From positions 361,018 through 425,017 of the forward strand of contig NZ_JAHAMK010000001.1 in the NCBI RefSeq assembly GCF_018383585.1: 64,000 nucleotides of DNA, given 5' to 3'. Origin of the DNA: Microvirga sp. 3-52. GTDB lineage: Bacteria; Pseudomonadota; Alphaproteobacteria; Rhizobiales; Beijerinckiaceae. Below are positions 44,157-53,307 of this stretch, one piece after another. Position 1 is the first letter of the stretch, and every line of letters begins with the position of its first letter. The notes beneath the pieces are model-generated. The model saw nothing but the letters and a program-made list of their open reading frames with translations, made no database searches and had not been told where the DNA came from. Position numbers and translations under genes: made by a program.

Positions 44157-45536
44157 TTACAGGCGCTTCGGCTTGATCGAGGCCGTTGCGGGCACATCCA
44201 CGACCTGAGGCTCCGGCAGAGGATCGCTCCTCGGCGTATCGAGACCATAGATATCGTCGCGGAAATGCACGGCGCCGTCCGCTGTCGAATAGCCGGTCAG
44301 ATAGACCCAGGCGACGGGCACCGGCTTCTCGAGGCGAATGTCCTGACGTGCCGCATTGGCGATGGCCGTATCGAGCCCATCCCTCGTCCATGCGCCGGCC
44401 GGTCCATTGGTGCCGCGCAGCAGCCATTCGGCAAAATCGACGACATCGGCCACACGAACGCAACCCGAGGAATGAAAGCGTGCATCCTGTGCGAAGAGCT
44501 GCTTCTTGGGCGTGTCGTGCATGTAAACGGCATGCTTGTTCGGCATGTCGATGCGGATTTGTCCGAGCGAATTGATCGCTCCGGGATCCTGGCGCAGCGT
44601 GTAGTTCACCGCATTCTGCGTGGACCAGTCGAGCGTCCTGGGATCAACCTCCTGTCCTTTCGCATCGAGAATGCGGATCTTCATCCTCTCCAGATACCCG
44701 GGTTCCTTCCGGACATGGGGAATGATGTCCTTCTTGATCAAGGAGACAGGTACCGTCCACGTGGGGTTGAGATTGACGGCGGTGATGCGGGTTTCGACGA
44801 CAGGCGAGGGGCGGTCCACCTTGCCGGCGATTGCGACGAAGCGGCGAGCCACTTGTCCGCGCTCAACGGCTTCGACGGCAGCGGATGGAATGTTGACGAC
44901 CACATAGCGTTCGCCGAAGGAAAACGTGGAGCCTGCCAGCCGTTGGGCCGAAGCGGTTAGCTGGCGGTGGCGCGTGAGAGCCGGGACGTTCAGCGCTTCC
45001 AGGGTTCGCGCCCTCACGGCGCCGGATTCCGGCAGACCATGACGGGCCTGGAACCGCTTGACGGCCTTTGTCAGTTGGGAATCGAAGTCCGTTCCTGTGT
45101 TGAGGTCGGCGGAAAGGTCGCCCTCTGAGGCAAGGCGTTGCCGAAGGGTTTCGACGAGCGGGCCCTTGTCGCCCGCCTTCAGGACCGTGCCTGCGGGCAG
45201 GCTGGGCCATCCTCCCGTCTCGGCAATGCGCTTATAGGTCCAGGCGGCCCGCATCGTGTTGATGAAGGTGCTCGCGTCCAGAGTCGGGCGGGAATCCTGC
45301 GAGATTGAGACCACAGGTGCAGCCTTCTCGACAGACTTGCCGGAGGCCGGGGTTGCTGCTTTCGGTCGCAGGTTCATTCCCCCGGCCGGGGGCGCCGGAA
45401 TGCTCGGCAATGCCTGAACCGGAGTCGCTGGGGAGATATTCTCGGCAGCGGCGAGAGCGCCCGAAACGCTTCCGAAGGCGGAGCATGAGAGCAGAGCCAA
45501 TCCGAGACAGAGACGTTTTGCATTACCATAGGTCAT
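44157..45536 (-). CDS. L,D-transpeptidase (YcbB/LdtD-like) with peptidoglycan-binding domain
   Basis: A 459-residue exported enzyme forming 3-3 cross-links in peptidoglycan or attaching proteins to it. A signal peptide (LCLGLALLSCSAFGSVSGALA) is followed by a low-complexity Pro/Ala linker, a peptidoglycan-binding_1 domain (DKGPLVETLRQRLASEGD, AVKRFQARHGLPESGAVRARTLEALN) and a YkuD catalytic domain. The catalytic signature is HDTPKKQLFAQDARFHSSGCVRV, with the active Cys in S-S-G-C-V-R (about residue 361). Its domain order matches YcbB-type murein transpeptidases. It is divergent from the Mfd-family helicase gene. Confidence 0.92.
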   Translation of the reverse strand: MTYGNAKRLCLGLALLSCSAFGSVSGALAAAENISPATPVQALPSIPAPPAGGMNLRPKAATPASGKSVEKAAPVVSISQDSRPTLDASTFINTMRAAWTYKRIAETGGWPSLPAGTVLKAGDKGPLVETLRQRLASEGDLSADLNTGTDFDSQLTKAVKRFQARHGLPESGAVRARTLEALNVPALTRHRQLTASAQRLAGSTFSFGERYVVVNIPSAAVEAVERGQVARRFVAIAGKVDRPSPVVETRITAVNLNPTWTVPVSLIKKDIIPHVRKEPGYLERMKIRILDAKGQEVDPRTLDWSTQNAVNYTLRQDPGAINSLGQIRIDMPNKHAVYMHDTPKKQLFAQDARFHSSGCVRVADVVDFAEWLLRGTNGPAGAWTRDGLDTAIANAARQDIRLEKPVPVAWVYLTGYSTADGAVHFRDDIYGLDTPRSDPLPEPQVVDVPATASIKPKRL

Positions 45537-45658
45537 GATCGGATTATGAGCGACGTTGGTTTACAAAAAGCTGTAAGGGGTTGCCGGTCGAGCGCTTGCA
45601 ACTGCGGCAGTGTCTGAACGTTGTCCTTGGGTCCCGAGCCCCGTCACACGAGTGCCCC

Positions 45659-48600
45659 ATGCGTGCCAAGCCTGCCCCCTCCCAGGACATCAGGCGGATC
45701 GATCTTGCCTTGCCTTCTTCATTGGGTCTCCACGCCGTGCGGCTGCTCGAGCATGTGCAGTCGGCCGGGCTGGGAGGGGTCATTTATGTTGCAGGAGGGG
45801 AACGCTGGGCCGAGCAGCTGGCGCAGGCCATGAAGGGATTAGCCCCCGATCTCGATATCGACCTCCTGCCCCCATGGGATTGTCTTCCATACGACAGCGC
45901 TTCGCCCTCGCGTGAGGCCATGGGACGACGTATGGCGGTTCTCCGGCGCATGAGCGAACCGGTCACGGCTCCTCGGCTCCTGGTGACCAGCGCTGCCGCA
46001 ATCCTTCAGCGCGTGCCGCCGCGCAACAGCGTGAAGAAGGCGGTCTTCAATCTTCGGACAGGCGAGGAATTCTCGTCTGAGGCACTGAGAGACTACCTGC
46101 ATCAGGTCGGCTACATCCTCGATGAGAGAGTGGATGAGCCGGGCGAGGTGGCTATCCGGGGGCAGGTGATCGATCTTTTCCCAGCCGACAGCCCCTTGCC
46201 GTATCGGGCCGAGCATGATGGGCAAACCATTGCGGCCATTCATTCCTATGACCCGATCTCCCAGTTGACGGAAACGGAGGTCAACCATCTCCTGATCGGA
46301 CCTGCTTCGGAGATCATTCTGAAAGGAGCCGAAGACCGCGACGCATCCGTCGAACGGTTCGATGGAATGGAGCATCAATTGCCGGACTATTTCCCACGTC
46401 TGGAGACGGTGTTCGATTACTGGCCGGATGCAGCAGTCGTTGTGGATGCAAAGGCTGAGGAGAGGCGGCAGCTTGTGATGGAGCAGGTCGCAGACGCTTA
46501 TGGAAGTCGGGCGAGTGTGCGCATTCACGGCGGCATCAAAGCACCTGCCATATCGCCTGAGCGGCTTTTCATCCAGGACGACGAGTGGGCCGATGTTCTG
46601 TCGAAGCGCCGTCTCGTTTTCATTCACGCTGCATCGCAGGATGATTTCCCGCAAAGTGCGGTGCCGAATTTCGCGATCGCCTCAAAGCCTTCGAAGGCCC
46701 TTGCAGATTTCCTTCGTACGCAGACGGGTGCCGGTCGAAAGATCGTTCTGGCTGCGGCAGCCCGATCGGATCTGATGCGGCTCAGGCGTCGCATTCAATC
46801 CATCGGACGTCCTGACGATGTTGATAGCTGGAATGATGTCGTCGACGGCTCTTCCGAGGGATGGTTTGCGTTGCAGGCTGATCTCAAGAAAGGTTTCGTG
46901 GATGAGCGGGATGGCATCGCGCTGATCACGGCCACGGACGTTCTGGGTAGCCGCGTCAGCACGGGTGCCGAGAAGGAGGTGGGTTCAGCCGCTTCGAACT
47001 TCACGGATACCGGGTTCCAGATCGGCGACGCCATCGTCCATGTCGATCACGGCATCGGGGTGCTCGAGGGCATGGAGACCATACCGGCGGGCGATGCCGG
47101 CATAGGCGATGCCATCAGGCTCGGCTATGCGGCCGGCACGACGCTCCTGATCCCCGCGACGGAGATGGACCGCGTCTGGCGCTATGGTGCGATGTCGGAT
47201 TCCATCTCCTTGGATAAGCTGAAGGGCGATGCATGGTCCGACAGGCGCAGGAAGATCGAAGCCGAAATCCAGGAAACAGCCAAAAGCCTGATCGACTTGA
47301 TCGAGGCCCGCAGAGCGGTGAAGCTGGAGCCGCTTGTCCCGCCGAGCCGCGCGTATGAACGCTTCGTTGCCCGTTTTCCGTTTTCCGAGACGGCGGATCA
47401 GATTCGCGCCATCGAGGATGTTCTTCAGGATCTCTCATCAGGACGGCCGATGGACCGCCTGATCTGTGGTGATGTCGGCTTCGGCAAGACCGAGGTCGCC
47501 TTGCGTGCAGCCGCCGCTGCCGCTCTCTCCGGCAAACAAGTGGCCGTTGTCGCTCCGACGACCGTTCTGGCGCGCCAGCACGTACGAAGCTTCCAGCGCC
47601 GCTTTGCCGGCCTCGGCATCGAGATCGCGCATCTCTCCCGTCTCGTGACACCGGCCGAGGCTCGGGCGGTGAAGAAGGGACTGGCCGATGGCACGATCCG
47701 CATCGTCATCGGCACCCATGCGCTCGCCGCGAAGGGCGTCACCTTCAAGGATCTCGGACTTGTCGTCATCGACGAAGAGCAGCGGTTTGGTGCGGCACAT
47801 AAAGCCAGACTCAGGGACTTGGCCGCAGGAGGGCATGTGCTGACCCTGACCGCTACGCCGATCCCACGGACGCTGCAATCGGCCTTGGTCGGCTTGCAGG
47901 AGTTGAGCATCATCGCGACACCTCCGGCGCGCCGGCAGCCGATCCGCACGTTCCTGACGCCCTTCGATCCGGCAAGCGTTCGCGATGCGCTCATGCGCGA
48001 ACGGCGGCGGCGAGGCCAGAGCTTCTTCGTCTGCTCGCGGGTGGAGGACATCGAGCCGATGCGCGAGCGGTTGGCAAAGCTCGTTCCGGAGCTGGACATC
48101 ATGGTGGCTCACGGGCAGATGGCTCCCGCTGAGACGGACGATGTGATGGTGCGCTTTGCCGATGGCGAGGGTGACGTCCTTCTTGCGACAAACATCATCG
48201 AGAGCGGTCTCGACGTTCCCCGTGCCAACACCATGCTGGTCTGGCGCGCCGACCGATTCGGACTCGCGCAGCTGCACCAGCTCCGCGGGCGCGTCGGGCG
48301 CGGGCGCATCAGGGGTACGGCCTATCTGTTGACGGAACCTGGCCAGGACCTTTCAGCTGCGACGGAAAAGCGCTTGCGGACCTTGACGGCCCTCGACCGG
48401 CTTGGGGCGGGCTTCGCCGTCAGTGCACAGGATCTCGATCAGCGCGGGGCAGGTGCGCTCCTCGGCGAGGAGCAGACTGGTCACATCAAGCTGATCGGCA
48501 CCGACCTCTACCAGCATATGCTCAAACACGCCTTGCGTGGCGAGACCCTGGACGATGACTGGAGACCTGAGCTCAATATTGGATTGGCCGGCACAATTCC

Positions 48601-48991
48601 GGAAGAGTATGTGAATGAGCCCGAGATGAGGATCAATCTCTATGCCCGCCTGGCTCGTTTCAATTCACATGAGACAATCGATGAGCTGGAGGCGGAAATC
48701 GAGGATCGGTTCGGAGCGATACCTGAGTCTGTTCAGAATCTTCTGAGGCTCGCGAACCTGCAGCAACTCTGCCGACGCCTCGGGATCGCCCGCATCGATG
48801 CAGGGCCTCAAGCGATCGCTCTGACGTTCCGACCCGGTTCGGCGGACAAGCTCTCACTGCAGATGACGATCGACGCTTCTCAGGGAATGCTACATTGGAG
48901 CAAGGAGCGCCTCATCTTCTCGGTATCCAGTGAGCAGGCAGAGGAGCGTCAAAAGCAGATCCTGGGATTGCTGGATTCTCTCGAACTATGA
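45659..48991 (+). CDS. Mfd-family transcription-repair coupling factor (possibly a divergent paralogue)
   Basis: A 1110-residue SF2 DNA translocase with the complete Mfd domain order: UvrB-like N-terminal module, CarD-like RNA polymerase-interaction domain (FQIGDAIVHVDHGIGVLEGM), RecG-like motor with Walker A GDVGFGKTEVALRAA (about 605), DEEQRFG (about 705), LTATPIPRTLQ and QLRGRVGRGR, then the C-terminal TRCF domain (MRINLYARLARF, IEDRFGAIPESVQNLL). The UvrB-like module and TRCF domain diverge from the usual housekeeping sequences, so it may be a second copy. The start is uncertain: ATG 45659 or TTG 45581, neither with an ideal ribosome binding site. Confidence 0.85.
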   Translation: MRAKPAPSQDIRRIDLALPSSLGLHAVRLLEHVQSAGLGGVIYVAGGERWAEQLAQAMKGLAPDLDIDLLPPWDCLPYDSASPSREAMGRRMAVLRRMSEPVTAPRLLVTSAAAILQRVPPRNSVKKAVFNLRTGEEFSSEALRDYLHQVGYILDERVDEPGEVAIRGQVIDLFPADSPLPYRAEHDGQTIAAIHSYDPISQLTETEVNHLLIGPASEIILKGAEDRDASVERFDGMEHQLPDYFPRLETVFDYWPDAAVVVDAKAEERRQLVMEQVADAYGSRASVRIHGGIKAPAISPERLFIQDDEWADVLSKRRLVFIHAASQDDFPQSAVPNFAIASKPSKALADFLRTQTGAGRKIVLAAAARSDLMRLRRRIQSIGRPDDVDSWNDVVDGSSEGWFALQADLKKGFVDERDGIALITATDVLGSRVSTGAEKEVGSAASNFTDTGFQIGDAIVHVDHGIGVLEGMETIPAGDAGIGDAIRLGYAAGTTLLIPATEMDRVWRYGAMSDSISLDKLKGDAWSDRRRKIEAEIQETAKSLIDLIEARRAVKLEPLVPPSRAYERFVARFPFSETADQIRAIEDVLQDLSSGRPMDRLICGDVGFGKTEVALRAAAAAALSGKQVAVVAPTTVLARQHVRSFQRRFAGLGIEIAHLSRLVTPAEARAVKKGLADGTIRIVIGTHALAAKGVTFKDLGLVVIDEEQRFGAAHKARLRDLAAGGHVLTLTATPIPRTLQSALVGLQELSIIATPPARRQPIRTFLTPFDPASVRDALMRERRRRGQSFFVCSRVEDIEPMRERLAKLVPELDIMVAHGQMAPAETDDVMVRFADGEGDVLLATNIIESGLDVPRANTMLVWRADRFGLAQLHQLRGRVGRGRIRGTAYLLTEPGQDLSAATEKRLRTLTALDRLGAGFAVSAQDLDQRGAGALLGEEQTGHIKLIGTDLYQHMLKHALRGETLDDDWRPELNIGLAGTIPEEYVNEPEMRINLYARLARFNSHETIDELEAEIEDRFGAIPESVQNLLRLANLQQLCRRLGIARIDAGPQAIALTFRPGSADKLSLQMTIDASQGMLHWSKERLIFSVSSEQAEERQKQILGLLDSLEL

Positions 48992-49091
48992 AACGGCCAC
49001 GAAGCAGTCGTGATCTGCCTGAAGAAAATGATCTTGAACGGATCTGGCCCGACGGACTTAATACTGAAATCGTCTTGATCGTGAGGAGCCT

Positions 49092-49319
49092 ATGACGTCC
49101 GAGGAAATCAAGGAATTGAACGCTGCGCGCGAAAACCTTGTGAAGCGGCGCAGGGAGATGGCGCGGCAGATTTCCGAGGCGCCGCTCCCCTCCGTCGAGA
49201 TGGCGGAGGAACTCACCAAGATCCTTGTGGCCATCGAAGCCTTGGATCGTGCCCTCAACGAGGCCGGGCATCCCTATATGAGCCAGGGTGTGGTCGAGCA
49301 GCTCAGGGCCGATCGTTGA
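49092..49319 (+). CDS. Small coiled-coil-like hypothetical protein
   Basis: A 75-residue, highly charged helical protein (MTSEEIKELNAARENLVKRR followed by REMARQISEAP), with no cysteine or membrane segment. The start ATG at 49092 follows GTGAGGAGCCT, a good ribosome binding site. It lies 100 bases after the Mfd-family gene and converges with the histidine phosphatase gene, their stop codons separated by 3 bases. No family recognised. Confidence 0.65.
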   Translation: MTSEEIKELNAARENLVKRRREMARQISEAPLPSVEMAEELTKILVAIEALDRALNEAGHPYMSQGVVEQLRADR

Positions 49320-49322
49320 TCT

Positions 49323-49880
49323 CTAGAGCTTGATCCTTCCGATGAGATCGAAACCGGCACCCGGCTTCGGTCTGAGCACGAGCACTTCTCCCTCTCCGGG
49401 AAAGACACCGGTGAGCGCCGTGATATTGACCTGGTGCGTGACGAGCACCAGGACACCGTTCGTGCGCCAGTCCTGAACGGTCCGGCGCACAGCCTCCGTC
49501 CGGGCCGGTTCCTGTTCCCGTCCTGAGAAGAACGAATCCAGTGGCGGGAAATGCTCCGTCAGGCTGCCGAAGGCCAGGCGGGCCGTGTCGAGTGCGCGGC
49601 ACCAGCGGCTCGAGAGCACCCGCCCGACGGAGATCTGCCGGGCCGTGAACGCCTCCCCGATGGCCCGCGCCTGACGACGGCCTTCGGCCGAGAGGTTGCG
49701 CTGCGTTGCGCAATCCTCAAGCCGGAAGTTGGCCGGATCGCCCGTTCCCGGCGCGCGAGCATGCCGCAACAGGGCAATCGTGCCTCCGTCCCGCAGAGCC
49801 TGCCATGCTTCCTCGGATGCCCGCAGGGCTTGAGGCCAGGCCATTGCCACAAGGACCAGAAATGCCAGCGCGATAGGCAT
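49323..49880 (-). CDS. Exported histidine phosphatase family protein
   Basis: A 185-residue protein with an N-terminal signal peptide (LAFLVLVAMAWPQALRA). The catalytic RHG-type motif appears as IALLRHARAPGTGDP (nucleophilic His), with Arg in SSRWCRALDTARLAFG, Glu in the FFSGREQE region, and the second His in VLVTHQVNITALTG. It belongs to histidine phosphatase branch 1 (phosphoglycerate mutase-like), in a periplasmic version common in Proteobacteria. The substrate is unknown. The start ATG at 49880 follows AGGTGAC. Confidence 0.85.
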   Translation of the reverse strand: MPIALAFLVLVAMAWPQALRASEEAWQALRDGGTIALLRHARAPGTGDPANFRLEDCATQRNLSAEGRRQARAIGEAFTARQISVGRVLSSRWCRALDTARLAFGSLTEHFPPLDSFFSGREQEPARTEAVRRTVQDWRTNGVLVLVTHQVNITALTGVFPGEGEVLVLRPKPGAGFDLIGRIKL

Positions 49881-49987
49881 GCGTCACCTGCCGATCCTTA
49901 TGCCGCTACCTCTTATAGAAACACCCGCTCACCGAGAGACGCAACGTCGGATAAAGGTACAGGTTCCTGGAGGCATCCTGCTTGATT

Positions 49988-50809
49988 TCAAGCCTCGGCT
50001 GCCAGCTCTACGAGCATGTCCACGAGCGGGTCGCTAGGGTTGGAAAGCCCAGCGACGACGTCGAAGTGATGCGCTCCGGGCACCTCGTGGTACCGGGTCG
50101 CAACACCCGCTTGCCTCCATCGTTCGACGATGGTGTGGGACTGGCGCAGGAATTCACTGCTTTCGGCCTCACCGACCACTGCAATGAGCTGCCCGCTCGT
50201 TGGTGGATCCCACTCCAGCGGACTCATGCGATGAGCCTCTTCGACGGTGAGCGCAAGAGCCTTGTTGATCGAGGTCGGAACCAGCGGGGGCAGGTCGAAA
50301 AGGCCGGAAATGGACATGGCGGCGCGAACAGGCATCTCCAACGCGTTGGGTCGCGCCATGAGGCACGCCGCCAGATGTCCGCCGGCCGAGTGGCCGCTCA
50401 CGACGAGAGGGCAGCCCGTGCGCCGCATGACGAAATTCGCGGCGGCCTCGATATCGGACACGATGTCGGCCAGTTTGGCGGCAGGGGCAAGCGTATAGCT
50501 TGGGACCGCAACCGTCAGCCCGCGCTCGTTGGCGCCACGGGCCAGATGGCTCGAGGTCGACTTGTCGAGCGCCTGCCAGTAACCGCCATGGATGAACAGT
50601 ACGGCCGGGCCACCGGCATCGCCGTTCTGCGGATAGAAGAGATCGAGCCGGTGCCGTTCTCCGGGGCCGTAGGAGATATCCAAGTCGCAGCGAGCGCTTG
50701 CGCGATAGGCGGCGGAATCCTGCTGCCAGCCTGCGATGTGAACGGGATGATCGGGAACGCGGGCCCGGTTGTTGTACTCGCCCTCCAGGTCGAGTTCTTC
50801 GGCTGCCAT
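49988..50809 (-). CDS. Alpha/beta hydrolase, arylformamidase-like
   Basis: A 273-residue alpha/beta hydrolase of the kynurenine formamidase-like group: oxyanion motif FIHGGYWQALDKS (H-G-G-Y-W) near residue 75, nucleophile elbow GHSAGGHLAA, and catalytic Asp and His in the C-terminal third (PGAHHFDVV). The start ATG at 50809 follows AAGGAC; it lies 11 bases after the livF stop on the same strand, so it is probably in the livKHMGF operon. Arylformamidases release formate from N-formylkynurenine or N-formylanthranilate. Beside an anthranilyl-CoA pathway, this suggests generation of anthranilate from such precursors; the substrate is inference. Confidence 0.82.
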   Translation of the reverse strand: MAAEELDLEGEYNNRARVPDHPVHIAGWQQDSAAYRASARCDLDISYGPGERHRLDLFYPQNGDAGGPAVLFIHGGYWQALDKSTSSHLARGANERGLTVAVPSYTLAPAAKLADIVSDIEAAANFVMRRTGCPLVVSGHSAGGHLAACLMARPNALEMPVRAAMSISGLFDLPPLVPTSINKALALTVEEAHRMSPLEWDPPTSGQLIAVVGEAESSEFLRQSHTIVERWRQAGVATRYHEVPGAHHFDVVAGLSNPSDPLVDMLVELAAEA

Positions 50810-50820
50810 CGCGATTGTCC

Positions 50821-51519
50821 TTAAACGTGGAGGTATCGGTCCTTGAGGCTGGTGTCGGTCATGAGCTGATCGCTCGTCCCGGTCCAGACCGAGCGGCCCT
50901 TCTCGATGATCACATGGCGGTCGGCAAAGCTCGCCAGAGCACCGATATTCTTGTCGATCACCAGGATCGACTGGCGTTCGCCCTTGAGGCGCTTCAGGCA
51001 CGTCCAGATCTCGGTGCGGATCAGCGGCGCCAGCCCTTCCGTGGCCTCATCGAGGATGAGCAGTTTCGGGTTGGTCATGAGCGCGCGGCCAATGGCCAGC
51101 ATCTGCTGTTCGCCCCCGGAGAGCTGCGTGCCCAGATTGCTCCGGCGTTCTTTCAGGCGCGGGAACAGATCGTAGACCGCCTCCAGCGTCCAGCGGCGGG
51201 AGCCCGTTCTGGCCGAAGCCGTTGCAACGAGATTTTCCTCCACCGTCAGCGTCGGAAAGATCTGCCGGCCTTCCGGCACGAGCCCGATGCCGGTCTTTGC
51301 GATGCGATAGGGCGCAAGGCCGGTTACGGCAGCGCCATCGAAGCGCACTTCGCCGCCACGGGGGCGGAGCAGGCCCATGATGGAGCGCACGGTGGTGGTC
51401 TTGCCCATGCCGTTGCGGCCGAGCAACGTCACCACTTCACCGGCATTGACCTCCAGCGAAATATCGAAAAGAACCTGGGCTGCGCCATAGGATGCCTGGA
51501 GCTGTCGGACGGAGAGCAT
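50821..51519 (-). CDS. livF: Branched-chain-type ABC transporter ATP-binding protein LivF
   Basis: Cytosolic ATPase, 232 residues. Walker A GRNGMGKTTTVRSIMGLL, signature LSGGEQQMLAIGRALM, Walker B LLILDEATEGLAPL. Paired with LivG. In E. coli LivF binds branched-chain amino acids, but in this cluster the substrate is probably an aromatic acid such as anthranilate, judged by the linked catabolic genes. Its start codon overlaps the livG stop by one base. Confidence 0.93.
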   Translation of the reverse strand: MLSVRQLQASYGAAQVLFDISLEVNAGEVVTLLGRNGMGKTTTVRSIMGLLRPRGGEVRFDGAAVTGLAPYRIAKTGIGLVPEGRQIFPTLTVEENLVATASARTGSRRWTLEAVYDLFPRLKERRSNLGTQLSGGEQQMLAIGRALMTNPKLLILDEATEGLAPLIRTEIWTCLKRLKGERQSILVIDKNIGALASFADRHVIIEKGRSVWTGTSDQLMTDTSLKDRYLHV

Positions 51520-52274
51520 CAGACCATCTCCTCTTCACCGAGATAGGCGGCGCGAACCTCCGGATTGGCCCTGATCCGTTCCGGCGTGTCGGTGGCGATC
51601 ACGCGGCCATAGACGAGAACGGACACGCGATCCGCAAGGGAGAAGACCGCGTCCATGTCGTGCTCGATCAGCACGATGGTCAGGCGGCTCTTCAGACGCC
51701 GCAGGGTCTCGACGACACGCTGGGATTCATCGTGACCGGTGCCGGCGAGGGGCTCGTCGAGAAGCAGCAGCTTCGGCTCCGTTGCAAGGCCGATGGCGAG
51801 TTCGAGCTGACGCTTCTCGCCGTGGGACAACAAGCCCGCCGGGATATGGGCGCGAGCAGCGAGTCCCACCTCGGCGAGACAATCCATGGCAGGCGCGTTC
51901 AGGGCCTTCTCCAGCGATGCGTTGCCAAAGAAGCGGAAGCTCGATCCCGAGCGCGCCTGAACCGCAAGCGCCACATTCGCCAGAGCGGAGAAGCCCGGCA
52001 GGATCGAGGTGATCTGGAAGGAGCGCGCGAGCCCGCGCCGGACCCGTTGCGGCATCGAGAGATGGGTGAAGTCTTCACCGCCGAACAGGATGGATCCGGA
52101 ATCCGACGACAGGGTTCCGGAGATCTGATGGATCAGGGTCGTCTTGCCCGCGCCGTTCGGACCGATGATGGCGTGCAGCTCGCCGGGCTGGACGGAGAGG
52201 CTAACGTCGTCGGTGACGATGAGGGCGCCGTAAGCCTTCCGCAGGTTGCGGAGCTCGAGAAGAGGCTCAGCCAT
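51519..52274 (-). CDS. livG: Branched-chain-type ABC transporter ATP-binding protein LivG
   Basis: Cytosolic ATPase, 251 residues. Walker A GPNGAGKTTLIHQISGTL, signature LLSHGEKRQLELAIGLA, Walker B LLLLDEPLAGTGHDE and switch region LIEHDMDAVFSLADRV. It overlaps livM by 8 bases and livF by one base. It drives solute uptake with LivF; the substrate is discussed under livF. Confidence 0.93.
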   Translation of the reverse strand: MAEPLLELRNLRKAYGALIVTDDVSLSVQPGELHAIIGPNGAGKTTLIHQISGTLSSDSGSILFGGEDFTHLSMPQRVRRGLARSFQITSILPGFSALANVALAVQARSGSSFRFFGNASLEKALNAPAMDCLAEVGLAARAHIPAGLLSHGEKRQLELAIGLATEPKLLLLDEPLAGTGHDESQRVVETLRRLKSRLTIVLIEHDMDAVFSLADRVSVLVYGRVIATDTPERIRANPEVRAAYLGEEEMV

Positions 52275-53298
52275 GGTGAGGCCTCCGCAGCAGGCCCATG
52301 ATCCCGCCTCTGACGAACAGAACGATCAGGATGAGAAGGGGGCCAAACACCATCTTCCAGTTCTCGGCGAGATGAGCGCGTGTCTCCTCGCCCAGGAAGA
52401 AGCTCAAGCCGTGCAGGATCTCGGGCAGGAATTCCTCCAGGAGCAGGAAGGCGGCGGCGCCGATGATGGCGCCATGCAACGAGCCCAGCCCGCCGAGCAC
52501 GACCATGAAGATCAATTCGCCGGAACGCTGCCACGTCATGTAGGCCGGGCTCACGAACTCCGCCTGGTTGGCGAGCAGGCACCCGGCGAGCCCTGCCATC
52601 ATGCCGCTGAGCACATAGGCTGCCAGCTGATAGCGGAAGGGCTGAAAGCCGATGGCTTCCATCCGGATGGCGTTCTCCTTCGTGCCGCGCAGGACACGTC
52701 CGAACCTGGAAGCGACGACGGATCGGGAGAACGCATAGGCTCCGAGAAGGCAGAGCAGGCAGACCCAGTAGAAGGTGAAATCGTTCTCGAGGATGCTCGA
52801 CCCGGCCACCAGACTGCGCGACGCCAGCGTCATGCCGTCGTCGCCGCCATAGGCCGCCAGCGACGTGGCGAGGAAGTACAGCATCTGCCCGAAGGCCAGG
52901 GTGATCATGATGAAATAGACCCCCTTCGTCCGCAGGGAGATCGCGCCCGTGATCAGGGCAAAGATGGCGGAAGCCGCGAGCGCGACGGGGATCTGAACGA
53001 GCAGATCCTCGATGCCGTGGCTGGCAAGGATGCCGACCGCATAGCCTCCGAGCCCGAGGAAGGCCGCATGGCCGAAGCTGACAAGTGCGCCGTAGCCAAG
53101 AATGAGATCGAGCGCCATGGCGGCGATGCCGAAGACCATCACGCGGGTCAGCAGGGACAGGACATACCCCTCCGCCCCGGAGACCATGGCAAAGAGTGGC
53201 GCTGCCACAAAGGCCGCGAAAAGGACGATGGGAACGATCTCGAACCGCGTGGCGAGCGATGGCATGGGAGCGGAGGGCGTTTCGGCGAGTTCGGTCAT
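52267..53298 (-). CDS. livM: Branched-chain-type ABC transporter permease LivM
   Basis: Inner-membrane permease, 343 residues, about 9-10 hydrophobic helices. Landmarks: DLILGYGALVSFGHAAFLGLGGYAVGIL, GVYFIMITLAFGQMLYF, and the C-terminal VVLGGLGSLHGAIIGAAAFLLL motif. The start ATG at 53298 lies 9 bases after the livH stop, and its 3-prime end overlaps livG. It probably carries the same aromatic substrate as the other Liv genes here. Confidence 0.93.
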   Translation of the reverse strand: MTELAETPSAPMPSLATRFEIVPIVLFAAFVAAPLFAMVSGAEGYVLSLLTRVMVFGIAAMALDLILGYGALVSFGHAAFLGLGGYAVGILASHGIEDLLVQIPVALAASAIFALITGAISLRTKGVYFIMITLAFGQMLYFLATSLAAYGGDDGMTLASRSLVAGSSILENDFTFYWVCLLCLLGAYAFSRSVVASRFGRVLRGTKENAIRMEAIGFQPFRYQLAAYVLSGMMAGLAGCLLANQAEFVSPAYMTWQRSGELIFMVVLGGLGSLHGAIIGAAAFLLLEEFLPEILHGLSFFLGEETRAHLAENWKMVFGPLLILIVLFVRGGIMGLLRRPHHG

Positions 53299-53307
53299 GA
53301 ACGGCCC

